39,338 bases of DNA from Flavobacterium sp. HTF. GTDB lineage: Bacteria; Bacteroidota; Bacteroidia; Flavobacteriales; Flavobacteriaceae. The stretch spans positions 1-39,338 of the forward strand of contig NZ_QETH01000041.1 in the NCBI RefSeq assembly GCF_003105115.1. Reading direction: 5' to 3'. The translations under genes and the position numbers were made by a program. The notes beneath the pieces are model-generated. The model was given only the letters and a program-made list of their open reading frames with translations, was not told the origin of the DNA and did no database searches. Positions 22,123-31,188 of the stretch are shown here, one piece after another. Each line of letters opens with the position of its first letter. Position 1 is the stretch's first letter.

Positions 22123-23376
22123 ATGGCATTAAGGCGAGTTGTTGTAACAGGATTAGGTGCACTTACTCCTATCGGGAATAATATCCAGGAATATTGGGAT
22201 GCACTTGTGAATGGAGTTAGCGGAGCCGCACCCATCACATATTATGATACAGAGAAGCATAAAACTAAATTTGCCTGTGAAGTAAAAAACTTCAACATTG
22301 AAGATTTTATGGATCGTAAAGAATCTAGAAGATTAGACAAATTTGCTCAATATGCTGTTGCTGCCAGTGATGAAGCTATTAAAGATGCTGGACTTACTGA
22401 TGATAATATCGACAAACAAAGAGTTGGTGTTATCTGGGGAGCAGGAATTGGAGGTTTGGAAACTTTTCAGGAAGAGGTAATTTATTATGCAAAAGGCGAT
22501 GGAACTCCAAAATTCAATCCGTTTTTTATTCCTAAAATGATTGCTGATATTGCTCCTGCGCATATTTCTATGCGTAATGGTTATATGGGACCAAATTATA
22601 CAACGGTTTCTGCATGTGCATCTTCTGCAAATGCATTAATTGATGCTTTCAACTACATTCGTTTAGGAATGTGTGATGTTATTATATCAGGTGGTTCTGA
22701 AGCTGCTGTTACCATTGCTGGTATGGGGGGTTTTAGTTCTATGCACGCTTTATCAACAAGAAATGAAAGCCCGGAAACAGCTTCAAGACCTTTTGACGCA
22801 ACCAGAGATGGTTTTGTATTAGGAGAAGGAGCAGGAGCCCTGGTTCTTGAAGATTACGAACATGCAAAAGCACGTGGAGCAAAAATTTACTGCGAAATTG
22901 GCGGTGGCGGAATGTCATCTGACGCTTATCACTTAACTGCACCACATCCGGAAGGAATTGGAGTTATTGCAGTAATGAAAAATACATTGAGAGATGCAGG
23001 AATGAACCCTGAAGATGTTGATCATATCAATACTCACGGAACTTCTACTCCATTAGGAGATGTAGCCGAATTAAAAGCAATCAGTGCTGTTTTTGGTGAA
23101 CATGCAAAAAACATCAATATCAACTCTACAAAATCAATGACAGGACATTTACTTGGTGCTGCCGGAGCTATTGAAGCAATTGCTTCTATTCTGGCAATGC
23201 AACACAGTCTTGTTCCTCCAACAATTAATCATACAGTTGTTGATGAAAATATTGATCCGGCATTAAACCTTACATTAAACAAGCCTCAAAAAAGAGAAGT
23301 AAACGTAGCTATGAGCAACACTTTTGGTTTTGGCGGACATAATGCTTGTGTATTGTTTAAAAAATTAGTTGACTAG
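22123..23376 (+). CDS. fabF: 3-oxoacyl-[acyl-carrier-protein] synthase II
   Basis: FabF condenses malonyl-ACP with acyl-ACP in fatty-acid elongation. The 417-residue chain keeps the C165-H305-H342 catalytic triad (VSACASSANAL, NTHGTSTPLGD, SMTGHLLGAAGA). The length and the C-terminal GFGGHN motif are as expected for KAS II. It is followed eight bases later by rnc, so the two are probably co-transcribed. Confidence 0.98.
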   Translation: MALRRVVVTGLGALTPIGNNIQEYWDALVNGVSGAAPITYYDTEKHKTKFACEVKNFNIEDFMDRKESRRLDKFAQYAVAASDEAIKDAGLTDDNIDKQRVGVIWGAGIGGLETFQEEVIYYAKGDGTPKFNPFFIPKMIADIAPAHISMRNGYMGPNYTTVSACASSANALIDAFNYIRLGMCDVIISGGSEAAVTIAGMGGFSSMHALSTRNESPETASRPFDATRDGFVLGEGAGALVLEDYEHAKARGAKIYCEIGGGGMSSDAYHLTAPHPEGIGVIAVMKNTLRDAGMNPEDVDHINTHGTSTPLGDVAELKAISAVFGEHAKNININSTKSMTGHLLGAAGAIEAIASILAMQHSLVPPTINHTVVDENIDPALNLTLNKPQKREVNVAMSNTFGFGGHNACVLFKKLVD

Positions 23377-23384
23377 TTTTGTCT

Positions 23385-24125
23385 ATGAATATTATCAAAA
23401 AAATATTTACGAAATCCCGTTCTCAAGAAGACGGGATTTTTTTTGACACTATTCAGAAAATACTTGGTTTTCAGCCTGTTTCTATTGAGTTTTATAAGAA
23501 AGCATTTACACACCGATCTTCCAACAAATTAGATGAATCGGGCCATCCTATCAATTATGAAAGGCTGGAATTTTTGGGTGACGCAATGTTAAGTGCGGTA
23601 ATTGCAGCACATTTATTTAATAAAGCTCCAAATGGTGATGAAGGCTATCTGACCAAGATGCGCTCGAAAATTGTAAGCCGTGAACATCTGAATGAATTAG
23701 GGAAGGACTTAAATCTGGTTCGTTTTGTAGAAAGCAAAGTGCCAATTCAGCATTTTGGAGAAAACATTCATGGTAATATTTTTGAATCTCTTATTGGTGC
23801 AATTTATCTGGATAAAGGATATGCTTTTTGCGAAAGGTTTATTCAGAAAAGAGTTATTACTCCTTATGTAGACATTGCCCGACTTGAGGGAAAAGTGATC
23901 AGTTATAAAAGTTTGGTTATCGAATGGTGCCAGAAAGAAAAGAGAATCTTTCATTATGACATTTTTGAGGATAACGGAATTGACGGACAACGTTTGTTTG
24001 GCGTAAAATTAAGTATTGATGATAAAGTAATTGCAAGAGCAAGAGCAACTTCAAAAAAGAAGGCAGAAGAAAAGGCATCACAAAGAGCCTATTTTGCATT
24101 TCAGGAAAAAATAGATAAGAAATAA
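23385..24125 (+). CDS. rnc: Ribonuclease III
   Basis: RNase III cuts double-stranded RNA in rRNA maturation and mRNA decay. The ATG at 23385 (MNIIKKIFTK) is preferred over the TTG six bases earlier. The 246-residue protein has the signature ERLEFLGDA (59-67), a second acidic cluster FESLIGAIYLDKG, and a C-terminal double-stranded-RNA-binding domain (about 165-240, ending KKKAEEKASQRAYFA). A terminator-like hairpin with eight T residues lies inside codons 10-20, which is unusual and may set the level of rnc expression. Confidence 0.97.
   Translation: MNIIKKIFTKSRSQEDGIFFDTIQKILGFQPVSIEFYKKAFTHRSSNKLDESGHPINYERLEFLGDAMLSAVIAAHLFNKAPNGDEGYLTKMRSKIVSREHLNELGKDLNLVRFVESKVPIQHFGENIHGNIFESLIGAIYLDKGYAFCERFIQKRVITPYVDIARLEGKVISYKSLVIEWCQKEKRIFHYDIFEDNGIDGQRLFGVKLSIDDKVIARARATSKKKAEEKASQRAYFAFQEKIDKK
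23412..23444 (+). terminator. Terminator-like hairpin inside the start of rnc
   Basis: AAATCCCGT (23412-23420) pairs with ACGGGATTT (23431-23439), and the run of eight T residues covers 23437-23444. It lies about 30 to 60 bases into the rnc coding sequence, downstream of fabF. Confidence 0.6.
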
Positions 24126-24250
24126 CTACATAAATAGCATAGCTTTGTTAAAGCTACAACGTTTTCGTTTATAAATTAACAAAAACATGCTAATCTTAAC
24201 TATTGATGCTCCGTTAGAAATAGTATATTTACAACTTGATTTTTCATGAT

Positions 24251-24739
24251 ATGGCTATTCATAGATTGGATTTAGACGAATTTGACGAAATTGATTATTA
24301 TTTAATGGCAATCCATACTTCATTGGAAGATTATCGACTGGCCTATTTTATCAATAAAAAACTTCCGATAAACCTCAGTAAAAGCAAGAACGAGATCCAT
24401 GCTCAGACTAAGGAAGGTGAAGCAAATTTTTCGAGATTTTATTATTATGATTCTGAAAAAGCCGTTTCGTGGAATCTGATTCAGAATAAAAATGAAATCA
24501 TTTCAGTGAGAAAAAATGATTTCCAGAATTTGTTTTCCAATGAAACAAGTGAGGTTTCTACAACAATTCATTTACTTCCTGAATTCAAAAAAGTAGATTA
24601 TTTCCTGAAAATCGATAATAGCGATGAGGCTACTGATTTTTCAGAAATCCAACAACAACTAAATGCTATAGAGAGTATCGCAGCTATATATGTTGTTGAT
24701 ACAAACAAAATAAAATCAAAAAACAATCTAATTTTTTAA
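24251..24739 (+). CDS. IPExxxVDY family protein
   Basis: The ATG at 24251 (MAIHRLDLDEFDEIDYYLMAI) gives 162 residues. The family hallmark is seen as LPEFKKVDYFLKI (about residues 116-128), a variant of the IPExxxVDY motif. Members occur in Bacteroidetes, usually between rnc and pyk as here, and their role is unknown. No signal peptide or membrane segment is visible. The five-base gap to pyk indicates a shared transcript. Confidence 0.88.
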   Translation: MAIHRLDLDEFDEIDYYLMAIHTSLEDYRLAYFINKKLPINLSKSKNEIHAQTKEGEANFSRFYYYDSEKAVSWNLIQNKNEIISVRKNDFQNLFSNETSEVSTTIHLLPEFKKVDYFLKIDNSDEATDFSEIQQQLNAIESIAAIYVVDTNKIKSKNNLIF

Positions 24740-24744
24740 AAAAA

Positions 24745-26178
24745 ATGCTTACAAACAAAAAAACTAAAATTGTAGCCACACTTGGACCTGCATGTGGTAC
24801 GAGAGAGATTATCAAGGATATGATCGATGCAGGGGTGAATGTGTTTAGAATCAATTTTTCGCATGCTGACTACGAAGGAGTAAAAGAAAAAATCAATATC
24901 ATCAGAGGATTAAACGAAGAGTTTGGTTATACTACTGCAATCCTTGGAGATTTACAGGGGCCAAAACTTAGAGTTGGTGTGATGGAAGAAGGAACGGTTG
25001 TACATGATGGTGATGAAATTACTTTCACAACAGCAGAAGATATTGTCGGAAATGCAAAAAAAGCATTTATGAAATATCAAAATTTCCCAAATGATGTAAA
25101 TGTTGGAGAGCGTATTTTGCTTGACGATGGTAAACTTATTTTCGAAATTGTTTCTACAGATAAAAAAACAGAAGTTGTTGCTAAAGTAATTCAGGGTGGA
25201 GAATTAAAATCTAAAAAAGGAGTTAATTTACCAAACACTAAAATCTCTTTACCAGCTTTAACTGAAAAAGATATTGCTGATGCTATTTTTGCAATTGAGC
25301 AAAAAGTAGACTGGATTGCACTTTCGTTTGTAAAAACACCTCGCGATTTACAAGACTTACAAGACTTAATTGCTAAGCATTCAGAATATAAAATTCCAAT
25401 TATTGCTAAAATTGAAATGCCGGAAGCTCTGGAGAACATGGATAAAATTGTAGCTTATTGCGATGGTTTAATGGTTGCCCGTGGAGATCTTGGAGTTGAA
25501 CTTCCTGCACACGAAGTACCATTGGTTCAAAAAGATTTGATCCGCAGAGCAAAAACCGCAAGAATTCCGGTTATCGTTGCTACTCAAATGATGGAAACGA
25601 TGATTACAAGTTTAACTCCGACAAGAGCAGAGGTAAATGACGTTGCAAACTCAGTAATGGACGGTGCAGATGCTGTGATGTTGTCAGGTGAAACTGCTAC
25701 AGGAAATTATCCGGTACAGGTAATTCAAAGAATGACACAAATTTGTGAAGCTGTTGAAGATTCTCCGCTAATCCAGGTTCCACAAAATACACCACAAATT
25801 AAAACTAAACGTTTTATTACAAAAACGGTTTGTCATCAGGCAGCTTTACTGGCTAATGAAATTAAAGCAAAAGCAATTTGTACATTAACAAACAGCGGTT
25901 ATACAGCTTTCCAAATTTCGGCTTGGAGACCATCTTCAGGACATATTTTAGTATTTACTTCAAACAGAAGAATTTTAACGCAACTGAATTTATTATGGGG
26001 AGTAAAATCTTTTTACTACGATAATGAAAACAGTACTGATGATACAGTAACAGATGTAAATAAAATTGCTGTTGAAAAAGGATTTGCTCAAAAAGGAGAT
26101 TACCTAATCAACCTTGCTGCAATGCCAATCAAAGATAAAGGAATGGTAAATACCATGAGAGTATCTGAAATTGAATAG
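24745..26178 (+). CDS. pyk: Pyruvate kinase
   Basis: This 477-residue glycolytic enzyme converts phosphoenolpyruvate and ADP to pyruvate and ATP. It starts with TKIVATLGPACGTREII, has the substrate/metal region IIAKIEMPEALENMD and the nearby MVARGDLGVELP, and the allosteric-domain linker SGETATGNYP. The C-terminal domain is complete. It ends the acpP-side gene string and is followed by two intrinsic terminators. Confidence 0.98.
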   Translation: MLTNKKTKIVATLGPACGTREIIKDMIDAGVNVFRINFSHADYEGVKEKINIIRGLNEEFGYTTAILGDLQGPKLRVGVMEEGTVVHDGDEITFTTAEDIVGNAKKAFMKYQNFPNDVNVGERILLDDGKLIFEIVSTDKKTEVVAKVIQGGELKSKKGVNLPNTKISLPALTEKDIADAIFAIEQKVDWIALSFVKTPRDLQDLQDLIAKHSEYKIPIIAKIEMPEALENMDKIVAYCDGLMVARGDLGVELPAHEVPLVQKDLIRRAKTARIPVIVATQMMETMITSLTPTRAEVNDVANSVMDGADAVMLSGETATGNYPVQVIQRMTQICEAVEDSPLIQVPQNTPQIKTKRFITKTVCHQAALLANEIKAKAICTLTNSGYTAFQISAWRPSSGHILVFTSNRRILTQLNLLWGVKSFYYDNENSTDDTVTDVNKIAVEKGFAQKGDYLINLAAMPIKDKGMVNTMRVSEIE

Positions 26179-26203
26179 ATAGTTCAATAAAATTGAAAAT
26201 AAT

Positions 26204-26237
26204 AAAAGCCATCAGGATTAATTCTTGATGGCTTTTT
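26204..26237 (+). terminator. Intrinsic terminator of pyk (first)
   Basis: AAAAGCCATCA pairs with TGATGGCTTTT across a loop of about 11 bases, ending in T residues. Confidence 0.82.
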
Positions 26238-26245
26238 CAGTTAAT

Positions 26246-26279
26246 AAAAAGCTTATGACAGATTTCATAAGCTTTTTTT
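26246..26279 (+). terminator. Second terminator after pyk
   Basis: A 12-bp stem AAAAAGCTTATG/CATAAGCTTTTT (26246-26257 with 26266-26277) is followed by T residues to 26279. Confidence 0.78.
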
Positions 26280-26369
26280 GTTTTACCTACGATTTAAAAT
26301 TCATTTTTAGGAATCTCTAATTAACAAATTTTTGTAAATGAAATATGACGAATCAAAAAACCTCATTTT

Positions 26370-26397
26370 CTTGTTTCATTTTATAAAATGAAACAAG
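26370..26397. promoter_or_regulatory. 28-bp perfect palindrome upstream of the sulfatase promoter
   Basis: CTTGTTTCATTTTATAAAATGAAACAAG is its own reverse complement over all 28 bases (positions 26370-26397). Its centre lies about 28 bases before the -33 TTG of the sulfatase promoter, where an activator would bind. A related arrangement occurs at 29397-29418. Confidence 0.65.
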
Positions 26398-26417
26398 CTA
26401 ACACGCTATAAATATAA

Positions 26418-26445
26418 TTGTTGCATTTTTTATTGCTTAATTTTG
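26418..26445 (+). promoter_or_regulatory. Promoter of the sulfatase gene
   Basis: TTG (26418-26420), a 17-base spacer and TAATTTTG (26438-26445) fit the consensus. The predicted leader is about 150 bases. Confidence 0.6.
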
Positions 26446-26598
26446 AGACACTTAAAGAAATGTTAAAGATATTTTGAGTAACTATTTTCTTTCAAAAAAA
26501 TTACTTAATAAACTAAGCTCACTCTGATCAGGTAGGTTTTAACTTTTTAATATTTCAGATACCAACAGGCAGAGAAATTATTAATAAAAATTATTACC

Positions 26599-28275
26599 AT
26601 GAAACAAATCAAATTACAATGTGTATTTAGTAATGCATTCTTACTGTTTGCATTAGTGAGTTTTACAGGAGTTTCTATTTCGGCTCAGAGTAAAAAACAA
26701 CCCAATATTTTAGTTCTTTGGGGAGATGATATCGGAATTACAAATATCAGTGCTTATAGTGATGGTTTAATGGGCTATACTACGCCCAATATAGATAAGT
26801 TAGCCAATGAAGGAGTCCGGTTTTTACATTATTATGGAGAACAAAGCTGTACTGCAGGGCGTGCTGCTTTTTTAACAGGACAACATGGTATTCGTACCGG
26901 ACTTACAAAAGTAGGTTTTCCTGGCGCACCGATGGGGATGAGCCAGCTTGATCCTTCAATTGGCGGAATCATGAAAAGTCTTGGCTATACAACAGGACAG
27001 TTTGGTAAAAACCATGTAGGCGACCGTAATGAAAGCTTACCGACCTTAAATGGCTTCGATGAGTTTTTCGGTAACCTTTATCATCTAAATGCAGAAGAAG
27101 AACCAGAACTACCGGATTATCCTAAAGATCCTGAATACCTGAAAAAATTTGGACCAAGAGGTGTTTTAAAATGTACTGCAACAAATGTTGATGATGGCAC
27201 TACTGATCCACGTTTTGGAAGAGTTGGAAAACAAAAAATCGAAGATACCGGAGCACTTACTAAAAAAAGAATGGAAACGGTGGATGATGAAACATCTGCA
27301 GCAGCAATTGATTTTATAAAAAGACAAAATGCAGCCGGTAAACCGTTTTTCTGCTGGTTTAATGGTACTCGTATGCACCTTCGTACGCATGTTCGTGCAG
27401 AACACAGAGGAAGATATACCCACGGTGACAGCGAATATATTGATGGTATGATTGAACATGATGAAACAATCGGAAGTATTTTAAAAGCACTGGATGATTT
27501 GGGAATTACCGATAATACTATTGTAGTATATTCTACAGATAATGGCCCTCACATGAATACCTGGCCTGATGGTGCTATGACCTCTTTCCGTTCAGAAAAA
27601 AATACAAACTGGGAAGGTGCTTTTCGCGTTCCCTGTATAGTACGCTGGCCTGGTAATATCAAACCGGGAACAGTAACAACTGAGTTAATGAGCCATAATG
27701 ACTGGCTTCCAACTTTTGCTTCTATTGCAGGCGAACCGGACATTACGAATAAACTTTTGAAAGGCTACAGCGCAAACGGAAAAAGCTATAAAGTTCACCT
27801 GGATGGTTTTGACCAAACCCAATTACTAAAAGGAGGGAAAAGTGCAAGAGAGAAATTCTATTATTCCGATGATGATGGTTTATTAGTTGGTATGCGTGTT
27901 GGAGATTATAAATATGTTTTTGCAGAACAACGTCTGGCAGGAACAATGGGTGTTTGGGCAGAACCATTTACAGAACTTCGTTTGCAGAAAATATTCAATT
28001 TATATCAGGACCCGTATGAGCGTGCTGACTTTACTTCAAACACCTATTGGGATTGGTTAATGAATCATGTAGGATCTGTGTATGGTGCAATGAATGATGT
28101 ATTTGTTTTTGCAGAAACATTCAAGGAATATCCGCCACGTTCTTTCCCGCCAAGTTTCAATCCAACGGTTATTCTTAAGCAGACATTACAAGGGATTAAA
28201 ACACAACAGTATGTGGAGAAAAATATTTTACCCAAACTAAAAGAAGAAGAGACAGCTACGAAAAAGAAAAAATAA
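26599..28275 (+). CDS. Secreted type I arylsulfatase
   Basis: This 558-residue sulfatase hydrolyses a sulfate ester. A signal peptide covers about residues 1-29 (cleavage near ISA-QS). The metal-binding start is NILVLWGDDIG (D43, D44). The active-site signature is C84-T-A-G-R88 with downstream LTGQ; the Cys must be converted to formylglycine. The usual Pro at the third signature position is Ala here, as in a large subset of bacterial arylsulfatases. YSTDNGPH holds a further metal ligand site. No maturation enzyme is encoded in the window. It opens a cell-envelope gene set, so the substrate could be a sulfated glycan or lipid, but this is not shown by sequence. Confidence 0.93.
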   Translation: MKQIKLQCVFSNAFLLFALVSFTGVSISAQSKKQPNILVLWGDDIGITNISAYSDGLMGYTTPNIDKLANEGVRFLHYYGEQSCTAGRAAFLTGQHGIRTGLTKVGFPGAPMGMSQLDPSIGGIMKSLGYTTGQFGKNHVGDRNESLPTLNGFDEFFGNLYHLNAEEEPELPDYPKDPEYLKKFGPRGVLKCTATNVDDGTTDPRFGRVGKQKIEDTGALTKKRMETVDDETSAAAIDFIKRQNAAGKPFFCWFNGTRMHLRTHVRAEHRGRYTHGDSEYIDGMIEHDETIGSILKALDDLGITDNTIVVYSTDNGPHMNTWPDGAMTSFRSEKNTNWEGAFRVPCIVRWPGNIKPGTVTTELMSHNDWLPTFASIAGEPDITNKLLKGYSANGKSYKVHLDGFDQTQLLKGGKSAREKFYYSDDDGLLVGMRVGDYKYVFAEQRLAGTMGVWAEPFTELRLQKIFNLYQDPYERADFTSNTYWDWLMNHVGSVYGAMNDVFVFAETFKEYPPRSFPPSFNPTVILKQTLQGIKTQQYVEKNILPKLKEEETATKKKK

Positions 28276-28334
28276 ATAACTATAAGAGATTCGGATTTTT
28301 AAATCTGAATCTCTTTACCTAAGATGCAAACACC

Positions 28335-29351
28335 ATGAGTAAAAGAATATTTTTTCTACTGCCAGTCGTTTTGTTTTTCTTTTCCTGTAAAAAATCAGAT
28401 ACTTTTCCTGCGCCCAAAACAGACAACAAACAAACAGAAATTGCTGTAAGCGGTGATCCGTTGCCGAGTTGGAATGAGGGTACTTTAAAAAGTGACATTG
28501 TTGCTTATGTAGAAAAAGTAACCAAAAAAGGGAATCCTGATTTTATACCGGAAGAAAACAGAATTGCAACATTTGATAATGACGGAACATTGTGGGCAGA
28601 AAAACCATATGTACAGGAGCTTTTTGCTTTTTATAGGGTTAAAAAAATGCTTGAGGCAAAACCAGAGCTGGCAAAAAAACAACCTTTTAAAGCGGTTGTA
28701 GAAAAAGATAAGACCTTTTTTGAAAAAGGAGGTGAAAAAGCATTAATTGAACTGGTTGCCGCAACTCATACCGGAATGACCGAAGAGGAATTCGAGGCTT
28801 CGGTTGCAGCATTTTATAAAGAGGCAAAATACCCCGGTAAAAATGTTGCTGTAAAGCAAATACGGTATCAGCCGCAATTAGAGCTATTAAATTATTTGCG
28901 TGCCAACGGATTTAAAACGTATATCGTAACCGGAGGAACAATAGAAGTGGTAAGAGGAATATCTCAGGATTTTTATGGAATCCCAAAAGATCAGGTTGTC
29001 GGAACCTCTTTCAAATATAAATATGATGAAACTAAAAATGCTATACAGAGAGAAGCAGCTTTAGATCATTTTAATGATAAAGAAGGAAAACCTGTGGGCA
29101 TACAACTGCATATTGGCCAACGGCCTGTTTTTGCCTGCGGAAATGAAGGCGGTGCCGGAGATATTGCAATGTTGAAATATTCACAGGGAAATAAATACCC
29201 ATCGTTTCAACTGCTTATCAACCACAATGATTCTATCAGAGAATACAGTTATCAGGAAAAAGATAATGCATCGTTAAACGCAGCAGCAAAAAACAAATGG
29301 CATGTTGTTGATATGAAGAAAGACTGGAAAAAAATTTTTCCGGATAATTAG
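28335..29351 (+). CDS. HAD-family phosphatase lipoprotein
   Basis: This 338-residue protein has a lipoprotein signal with lipobox FFSC (C18), so it is anchored in the envelope. The HAD motif I is D81-N-D83-G-T-L-W. YIVTGGT (about 200) corresponds to motif II with Thr. FACGNEGGAGDIAML (about 260-275) carries the motif III/IV acidic residues. This is the phosphoserine-phosphatase-like branch of HAD. An extracytoplasmic HAD phosphatase next to a secreted sulfatase suggests that the pair removes sulfate and phosphate from one class of substrate. It follows the sulfatase by 59 bases, probably on one transcript. Confidence 0.88.
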   Translation: MSKRIFFLLPVVLFFFSCKKSDTFPAPKTDNKQTEIAVSGDPLPSWNEGTLKSDIVAYVEKVTKKGNPDFIPEENRIATFDNDGTLWAEKPYVQELFAFYRVKKMLEAKPELAKKQPFKAVVEKDKTFFEKGGEKALIELVAATHTGMTEEEFEASVAAFYKEAKYPGKNVAVKQIRYQPQLELLNYLRANGFKTYIVTGGTIEVVRGISQDFYGIPKDQVVGTSFKYKYDETKNAIQREAALDHFNDKEGKPVGIQLHIGQRPVFACGNEGGAGDIAMLKYSQGNKYPSFQLLINHNDSIREYSYQEKDNASLNAAAKNKWHVVDMKKDWKKIFPDN

Positions 29352-29373
29352 ATTGAGTTAGTTAGAATTGAAG

Positions 29374-29418
29374 TGAAACAACTTTTTATAAGTTGTTTCA
29401 TTTTGATTTTAAAATGAA
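29374..29418 (+). promoter_or_regulatory. Hairpin and inverted repeat related to the sulfatase palindrome
   Basis: TGAAACAACTT-TTTAT-AAGTTGTTTCA (29374-29400) is an 11-bp hairpin. Overlapping it, TTCATTTT (29397-29404) and AAAATGAA (29411-29418) form an inverted repeat that shares GTTTCATTTT with the 28-bp palindrome at 26370. It lies 20 bases before the next start. Confidence 0.45.
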
Positions 29419-29437
29419 GAATCTATAAATAAAAACC

Positions 29438-30268
29438 ATGAAAAACATACAATTTTCTAAACATATTAGATTGTTAATAAGTGCAGTTTGCCTGATTTTA
29501 AATTTAAATTTTTATGCTCAGGAACAAGCCGAAAAATCCGGTGCAAGTGCACAGGAGCTTGCAGACAAACTCGCCAATCCTGTTGCCAGTCTTATTAGTG
29601 TGCCATTTCAGAATAATATAAATTATGGGATCGGGCCATATAATGGTTCAAAATATGTCATCAATTTTCAGCCGGTTATTCCTTTTAAATTGACAGAAAA
29701 CCTCAATTTAATTTCCAGATATATTATTCCGATAGTAGATCAAAGGGATATAACGGGAGATAATACAAATGAATTTGGTTTAAGTGATGCGACAATTACC
29801 GCATTTTTTGCACCCAAAAGTGATAAACTGATTTACGGAATTGGTCCTGCATTTTTAGTCCCTGTTGCAACGGATAAATTTTTAGGGACAGAGAAATTCG
29901 GGATCGGACCGAGCGCTTTAGTGATGCATCAGGGAAAAGGACTTACAATAGGGTTTATAGCCAATCAGATTTGGTCAGTAGCCGGAAATGAAGATCGTGC
30001 AGATGTTAATCAGTTTTATACACAAATATTTCTTTCTCACAGTTATAAAAGTGGAGCGAGTCTGGGCGTAAATGCCGAAATAACCCAAAATTGGGAGGGC
30101 AGAACGACGATGATATCCCTCAATCCTTCTATAGGAGGTATTACCAAACTGGGAGATCAGGTGGTGCAGTTGGCTGTATCACCACTTATTCCAATAGTTG
30201 GGCCACACGATTTAAGGCCAGACTGGGGGTTACGGGCGATTGTAGCTTTTGTGTTTCCGGGAAAATGA
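29438..30268 (+). CDS. Outer-membrane protein of the 'neuromedin U'/transporter-like type
   Basis: This is a 276-residue exported protein with a signal peptide (about 1-27, ending NFYA-QEQ). The mature start AQELADKLANPVASLISVPFQNN is characteristic of bacterial proteins annotated as 'neuromedin U' or 'transporter'. The rest is alternating beta sequence ending in a terminal aromatic-containing strand (IVAFVFPGK), as in small beta-barrels. The function is unknown; an outer-membrane channel is plausible. It sits behind the sulfatase and phosphatase genes with the inverted-repeat site in between. Confidence 0.82.
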   Translation: MKNIQFSKHIRLLISAVCLILNLNFYAQEQAEKSGASAQELADKLANPVASLISVPFQNNINYGIGPYNGSKYVINFQPVIPFKLTENLNLISRYIIPIVDQRDITGDNTNEFGLSDATITAFFAPKSDKLIYGIGPAFLVPVATDKFLGTEKFGIGPSALVMHQGKGLTIGFIANQIWSVAGNEDRADVNQFYTQIFLSHSYKSGASLGVNAEITQNWEGRTTMISLNPSIGGITKLGDQVVQLAVSPLIPIVGPHDLRPDWGLRAIVAFVFPGK

Positions 30269-30351
30269 TGCGATAAAAAAGCATTAATAATATAAAATAA
30301 TCTTAATGTAAGAAAAATACCCATTCATTATACCGATTAAAGAAAAAATTA

Positions 30352-30359
30352 TATCTTTG
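30352..30359 (+). promoter_or_regulatory. -7 element upstream of the DUF4136 lipoprotein gene
   Basis: TATCTTTG at 30352-30359 matches TAnnTTTG. It lies about 140 bases before the start at 30501, and the -33 element is weak. Confidence 0.4.
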
Positions 30360-30500
30360 AGTGATTATTAAACGCCTGTTTTATAATGTATTATATTGAA
30401 AATTGTAGTCTTTCTTCTCTATTCGCCATTCATTCAAGATTTAATTAAGATTTAAAAATTCGAGTCAAATCTATTTAATCATTAATTTAAATACCACACA

Positions 30501-31085
30501 ATGAATACTAAAAGAACAAACCTTCGTTTTGCCCCAATATTTTTATTGGTTTTTTTATATAGTTGCTCGCCAACTGTAAAAGTTACTACTGATTATGATC
30601 ACTCTGCCAATTTTAGCGAATACAAAACCTTTGCAGTTTATGATTTAAAAGCACAGGAGGGGCAGGTAAACCAATTAAATGTTGATCGTGTTATAAATGC
30701 CATTCGGTCTGAAATGACTGCAAAAGGCTTTACAGAGTCATCATCCAACCCTGATTTAAAAGTAAATGCAGTATCGATCTTAAAAAACAAGCAATCTGTT
30801 ACAGCCGACACCAATTTTTATGGATATGGAGGAATGTATCGTCCTTATGGATATTGGGGCGGAGGTGCAATGATGGGCAGCGGTACAACAACATTTAATA
30901 CTTATGATTATGTTGATGGTTCTCTCGTGATTGATATCGTTTCTGCCAAAACTCAAAAACTGGTATGGCAGGGAGTGGGTAATGCTCAGATAGACAGCAA
31001 ACCGGATAATCCCGAAGAATTTATTGCCGGTGCCATTAAGAAAATCTTAGAAGGTTTTCCTCCGGGTGCAGTAAAAAATAACTAA
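30501..31085 (+). CDS. DUF4136 lipoprotein
   Basis: This 194-residue protein has lipobox LYSC (C22) and the DUF4136 layout: VTTDYDHSANFSEYKTFAVYD near the start, a central Gly/Tyr-rich loop (YGYGGMYRPYGYWGGG), then GSLVIDIVSAKTQKLVWQGVG and a C-terminal helix. Family members are envelope lipoproteins of unknown function. It has a probable promoter of its own but keeps the direction of the envelope locus. Confidence 0.9.
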   Translation: MNTKRTNLRFAPIFLLVFLYSCSPTVKVTTDYDHSANFSEYKTFAVYDLKAQEGQVNQLNVDRVINAIRSEMTAKGFTESSSNPDLKVNAVSILKNKQSVTADTNFYGYGGMYRPYGYWGGGAMMGSGTTTFNTYDYVDGSLVIDIVSAKTQKLVWQGVGNAQIDSKPDNPEEFIAGAIKKILEGFPPGAVKNN

Positions 31086-31188
31086 GACCTCAAGTAAGCT
31101 GTGCTTATCCTTTAAGGTAAGTACAGCACTAAATTATATTTTTCTATTCTACAAAGTCCCCGATACAATATAATTTAAGTTTAAGGAT

